Assembly (NCBI GenBank): GCA_947463165.1
Contig: CANHSW010000091.1
Location: 1-7,955, forward strand
Source of the DNA: Cyanobacteriota bacterium
Lineage (GTDB): Bacteria; Cyanobacteriota; Cyanobacteriia; PCC-6307; Cyanobiaceae
Reading direction: 5' to 3'
Length of the DNA stretch: 7,955 nt
The notes beneath the pieces were generated by a model that saw only the letters and a list, made by a program, of their open reading frames with translations, did not search any database and was not told the origin of the DNA. The position numbers and the translations under genes are program-made. Within the stretch, counting starts at the first letter, position 1, and the number at the start of each line of letters is the position of its first letter. This document shows, piece by piece, positions 5,588 through 7,955 of the stretch.

Positions 5588-7111
5588 CTAGGCGCCAACT
5601 TGGCAGGGGGCACCGGCTATCAGCCAATTAACCAAGGTGCGCACCCCGAAGCCGGTGGCGCCGGCGGGTTCGCTGCCACGGCCCTTGTCGCTCCAAACGG
5701 TGCCGGCGATGTCCAGGTGGGCCCAGGGCAGATCCTTGCTAACAAAATCCTGCAGAAACAGGGCTGCGGTGATCGAGCCCCCGGGCCTGGGACCGGTGTT
5801 TTTCATGTCGGCGAATTGGCTCTTGAGCCCCTGCTTGTAGGACTTGCGCAGGGGCATGCGCCAGAGTTCTTCGCCGCCGCTGCTGGCGGCTTGCAACAGC
5901 GCCTCCGCCAAGCCATCGCTGCTCGACCAAAGACCGGCAATCTCCTCCCCCAGGGCGATCACACAGGCACCGGTAAGGGTGGCCAGGTCTACCACCACAT
6001 CCGGTTCCAAGCGACAGGCATAGACCAGGGCATCGGCCAGGGTGAGGCGGCCTTCTGCGTCGGTGTTGTTGATCTCGATCGTCTTGCCATTTGAGGCGGT
6101 AACGATGTCGCCGGGATGCACCGCATCGCCATTGATCATGTTTTCGCAGGCCGCCACGATCACGTGCAGCTCCAGCCCCTCCGGCTGGATCTGGCCGATG
6201 GCCCGGGCGGTGCCCAGCACCGCCGCGCTGCCGCCCATGTCGTATTTCATCATCTCGATCTGGGAGCCGGCCGTTTTGAGGTTGTAACCGCCGGAATCGA
6301 AGGTGAGGCCCTTGCCCACCAGGGCCACCCTGCGGGTCACCGGGCCCTTGGGGCGATAGATCAAGTGGATGAACTTGGGCGGCAGCGACGACCCCTGGGC
6401 CACAGCCAGGTAGGCGCCCATCGCCAATGCGGCGCAGTCGTCGCGCTCCAGCAATTTCAGCTCCAGGTTGTGATGGCTGGCGATCTGGGCGGCGGTGTCC
6501 GCCAGGTGCTGGGGGTTGGCCACATTGGGCGGCGCCGCCACCAGCTCCCGGGCCAGTTCAACGCCGGCGCAGATGGCGTCTATGCCAGCCAGCCCGGCGG
6601 CCGCCTGCTGCTGCAGACCCACCAGGGTGAGGTGCGACAGCCGGGGCTTCGTTTGATCTGGCTCACTCTTGAAGCGCTGGTCGCTGTAGGTGGCCAACCG
6701 CACGGCTTGGCCCAGGGCCGCCGCCGCCGTGGCGCCCTCGATCCCCTCAAGCGGCATGGCCAGGCCCAAGCTGGTGCAGCCGGCGGCCAGGGCCGTCGTG
6801 GCGGCGCTGGCGGCGGCGGCGCGCAGGGATGAAATAGCGAAACTGGCCGGATCGCCCAAACCCACCAAAATCACACTGCCGGGCAGCTCCCCCAGCAGTT
6901 CCAGACAGGCGGCCTCCCCCAGTTGCCCCTTGAAGCGCCGCTGGGCTAGCCGCGCCAGCAACTCGGGGCCGTAGCGATCGGTGAGGGCCTGCAGCAGCGG
7001 GTGGTCAGCGGGCGCGTCTTCGCCACCGGCGAATAGACCCACGGCCAGGGCCTGGTCGCTCCAGCTCCCCAGTGCCGCAGTGAGGTCTTGGGGAAGGCAG
7101 CGAATCTCCAT
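5588..7111 (-). CDS. pepA: Leucyl aminopeptidase (cytosol aminopeptidase, peptidase family M17)
   Basis: M17 aminopeptidases form hexamers with two metal ions per active site and release N-terminal residues from peptides in the cytoplasm, supporting protein turnover. The 507-residue protein has a variable N-terminal domain (about 1-180), then a catalytic domain starting near VELARELVAAPPNVANPQHLA (184-204). Metal and catalytic residues are all visible: VGKGLTFDSGGYNLK (265-279) with Lys267, Asp272 and Lys279; MKYDMGGSAAVLG (288-300) with Asp291; and the family signature NTDAEGRLTLADALVYA (349-365) with Asp351, Glu353 and Arg355. PWAHLDIAGTVW (462-473) is the usual late motif. Length is close to E. 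coli PepA (503). The ATG at 7109-7111 is preceded by AAAGG eight bases upstream, and no upstream extension is needed. It follows the GIY-YIG gene by 52 bases on the same strand. In E. coli, PepA also binds DNA at cer/carAB sites; nothing here shows whether this protein does. Confidence 0.97.
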   Translation of the reverse strand: MEIRCLPQDLTAALGSWSDQALAVGLFAGGEDAPADHPLLQALTDRYGPELLARLAQRRFKGQLGEAACLELLGELPGSVILVGLGDPASFAISSLRAAAASAATTALAAGCTSLGLAMPLEGIEGATAAAALGQAVRLATYSDQRFKSEPDQTKPRLSHLTLVGLQQQAAAGLAGIDAICAGVELARELVAAPPNVANPQHLADTAAQIASHHNLELKLLERDDCAALAMGAYLAVAQGSSLPPKFIHLIYRPKGPVTRRVALVGKGLTFDSGGYNLKTAGSQIEMMKYDMGGSAAVLGTARAIGQIQPEGLELHVIVAACENMINGDAVHPGDIVTASNGKTIEINNTDAEGRLTLADALVYACRLEPDVVVDLATLTGACVIALGEEIAGLWSSSDGLAEALLQAASSGGEELWRMPLRKSYKQGLKSQFADMKNTGPRPGGSITAALFLQDFVSKDLPWAHLDIAGTVWSDKGRGSEPAGATGFGVRTLVNWLIAGAPCQVGA

Positions 7112-7119
7112 GCACCGGG

Positions 7120-7124
7120 CCTTT
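7120..7124 (-). promoter_or_regulatory. Ribosome-binding site of pepA
   Basis: On the minus strand AAAGG lies eight bases before the pepA ATG at 7111, the best-spaced Shine-Dalgarno-like sequence in the window. It supports the chosen start and suggests that pepA is initiated independently rather than only by coupling to the upstream gene, whose stop is 52 bases away. Confidence 0.5.
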
Positions 7125-7163
7125 ATTTGGGTTTGATGCTAGCCAGGCTGCCCCCCGCTCTCC

Positions 7164-7769
7164 CTACTCCAAGTCGAGTTCGGCGGTGAACGGCGTGGCC
7201 CAGCGCTGGCGGGTTTCCTTGTTGAAGGGCGGTAGCCAGCGCCGAATCAGGGCCTGCTCCAGGGCCCGCCTGGGCTGGATGGCGGCTGGCACGTCCAGCC
7301 AGAAGCGGATGCTGGGCCTGCCCTCCAGGGCGGCCTTGGCCAGGGCCTCGCCATAGGCCGTTAAGTAGCGCTTGCAGTCGTGCTCCCCCTTCCAGCGCCG
7401 ATCGGCCCGGCCGGTTTCGCCCACGTAGAGCAACAGGGGTTGATCGAGTGCCGGCGGGCGATCGATCACCAGGTAGATGGCCGCTCCGCCCTGGGGCGCC
7501 TGGGGCCAGCGCCAAAAGCTCAGCGGCTGGGGTTGCAGCGCCAGCGGATCAAAAGCCGCCGCCTGGGCCTCGGCGGATGGGCTGGTGAGATCAAACAGGC
7601 TTGCCTGCGGAGCTTGGCCGGGACCACCGGCGAACAGGGGCCCCTGGTGGCTGGCCACCAGTCGCTGCCAGGCCAGCAATTGGTGGGCGAGCAGCGGCAA
7701 CTCGCCGCCTGCGGCGCTGGTGTTTGAGCTGGCCGGCTGCAAGCCGGAAAACAGATCGCCTTGGCGCAA
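7164..7769 (-). CDS. GIY-YIG nuclease family protein with a QxxLF-containing N-terminal region (TTG start)
   Basis: The GIY-YIG fold is a nuclease module found in UvrC, homing endonucleases and small single-domain proteins. In this 201-residue protein it occupies about 95-190: AAIYLVID (96-103, GIY position), LLYVGETG (113-120, YIG position), a basic stretch RADRRWKGEHDCKRYL (121-136) with Arg and His/Tyr candidates, and EQALIRRWLPPFNKE (171-185) with the expected metal-binding Glu171 and Asn183. These are the key residues, so catalytic competence is plausible, although no nuclease activity is known for it. The first 95 residues look flexible and contain QGDLF (3-7), QGPLF (42-46) and QASLF (55-59), of which the first and third fit the Qx[SD]LF sliding-clamp-binding consensus. 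The frame has no ATG. TTG at 7769 is the first possible start, three bases after the in-frame TAA (7773-7775) of the upstream gene, so expression probably depends on translational coupling. pepA follows 52 bases downstream. Confidence 0.85.
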   Translation of the reverse strand: MRQGDLFSGLQPASSNTSAAGGELPLLAHQLLAWQRLVASHQGPLFAGGPGQAPQASLFDLTSPSAEAQAAAFDPLALQPQPLSFWRWPQAPQGGAAIYLVIDRPPALDQPLLLYVGETGRADRRWKGEHDCKRYLTAYGEALAKAALEGRPSIRFWLDVPAAIQPRRALEQALIRRWLPPFNKETRQRWATPFTAELDLE

Positions 7770-7772
7770 GGT

Positions 7773-7955
7773 TTAGGAGCGGCGATTGGTGGAGGGCAGC
7801 ACCGGGCCGCAGGGTCCCTGCCCGAAGCGCACCCGGCCGATCCAGTTTTCCACCAGCTCCGGCGGCAATTGCAACCGCTGCTGTAGCTCGGCCAGGTCGA
7901 GGAAGGGGGCCCGGGCTCGCTCCCGCAGCAGACGACGAATCCGCTCCCGCGACAG
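7773..7955 (-). CDS. C-terminal end of an unrecognised protein (5' end outside window)
   Basis: The minus-strand frame is open from the window edge and ends with TAA at 7773-7775, giving 60 residues. It starts LSRERIRRLLRERARAPFLD, continues LAELQQRLQLPPELVENWIG and ends RVRFGQGPCGPVLPSTNRRS. Two short basic/amphipathic helices separated by APFLD, then LPPEL, vaguely recall a helix-hairpin-helix type DNA-binding repeat, but this is weak and I would not assign a family. Proline-rich C-terminal residues suggest the true protein end. The gene lies only three bases before the TTG of the GIY-YIG gene and in the same frame, so the two are almost certainly co-transcribed. Codon choice matches the neighbours. 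Confidence 0.68.
   Translation of the reverse strand: MSRERIRRLLRERARAPFLDLAELQQRLQLPPELVENWIGRVRFGQGPCGPVLPSTNRRS

Noticed and set aside
6116..6832. 238-codon open frame on the + strand opposite pepA
   Set aside because: It is antisense to the strongly supported pepA catalytic domain; its product is rich in His, Gln, Gly and Arg with no domain, as expected from the shadow of a GC-rich gene.
1..7955. Search for a novel defence, mobile or CRISPR system
   Set aside because: No repeat-spacer array, transposase, integrase, attachment site or tRNA was seen; most genes are housekeeping. The GIY-YIG protein is the only nuclease-like candidate and has no toxin-antitoxin or restriction partner visible here.

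Overview
The window is a compact, GC-rich bacterial segment whose content points to a cyanobacterium of the Synechococcus/Cyanobium/Prochlorococcus type. The evidence is the gene order Omp85 (bamA) - lpxC - fabZ - lpxA - lpxB - msrA, the cyanobacterial style of the Omp85 barrel end and of LpxB, and small conserved-looking proteins of the picocyanobacterial kind. The placement is inferred from gene content and protein character, not from an rRNA or a database match.

Left part (1-4663, + strand): an outer-envelope operon. It opens with the C-terminal part of a BamA/Omp85 outer-membrane insertase, then four genes of lipid A and fatty acid biosynthesis: lpxC, fabZ, lpxA and lpxB. It ends with an exported methionine sulfoxide reductase, msrA. 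The genes are packed tightly. bamA/lpxC and lpxA/lpxB share a base in TGATG junctions, lpxB and msrA overlap by 8 bases, and fabZ has no in-frame ATG before its catalytic region, so it must use GTG or TTG. LpxA acylates UDP-GlcNAc, LpxC deacetylates the product, LpxB condenses two sugar units into the lipid A disaccharide precursor, and FabZ feeds the hydroxyacyl-ACP pool. BamA inserts proteins into the membrane that this lipid helps build. lpxD is not in the cluster and should lie elsewhere.

Middle part (4664-5276): a stretch with a short conserved-looking + strand gene (4805-5035). Its reading frame seems to be broken near its 3' end: a different frame immediately downstream encodes a Pro/Lys-rich tail and two in-phase copies of a hexapeptide. 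The upstream gap carries a small direct/inverted repeat.

Right part (5277-7955, - strand): four convergently oriented genes, listed here in transcription order. They are the C-terminal end of an unrecognised protein at the right edge, a GIY-YIG nuclease-like protein starting at TTG after only three bases, leucyl aminopeptidase pepA (M17), and a 94-residue two-helix membrane protein. The nuclease-like protein carries three QxxLF peptides in its N-terminal 60 residues, two of which fit the sliding-clamp-binding consensus. This is the most intriguing lead in an otherwise mostly housekeeping region. No RNA genes, insertion sequences, CRISPR arrays or phage genes were seen.
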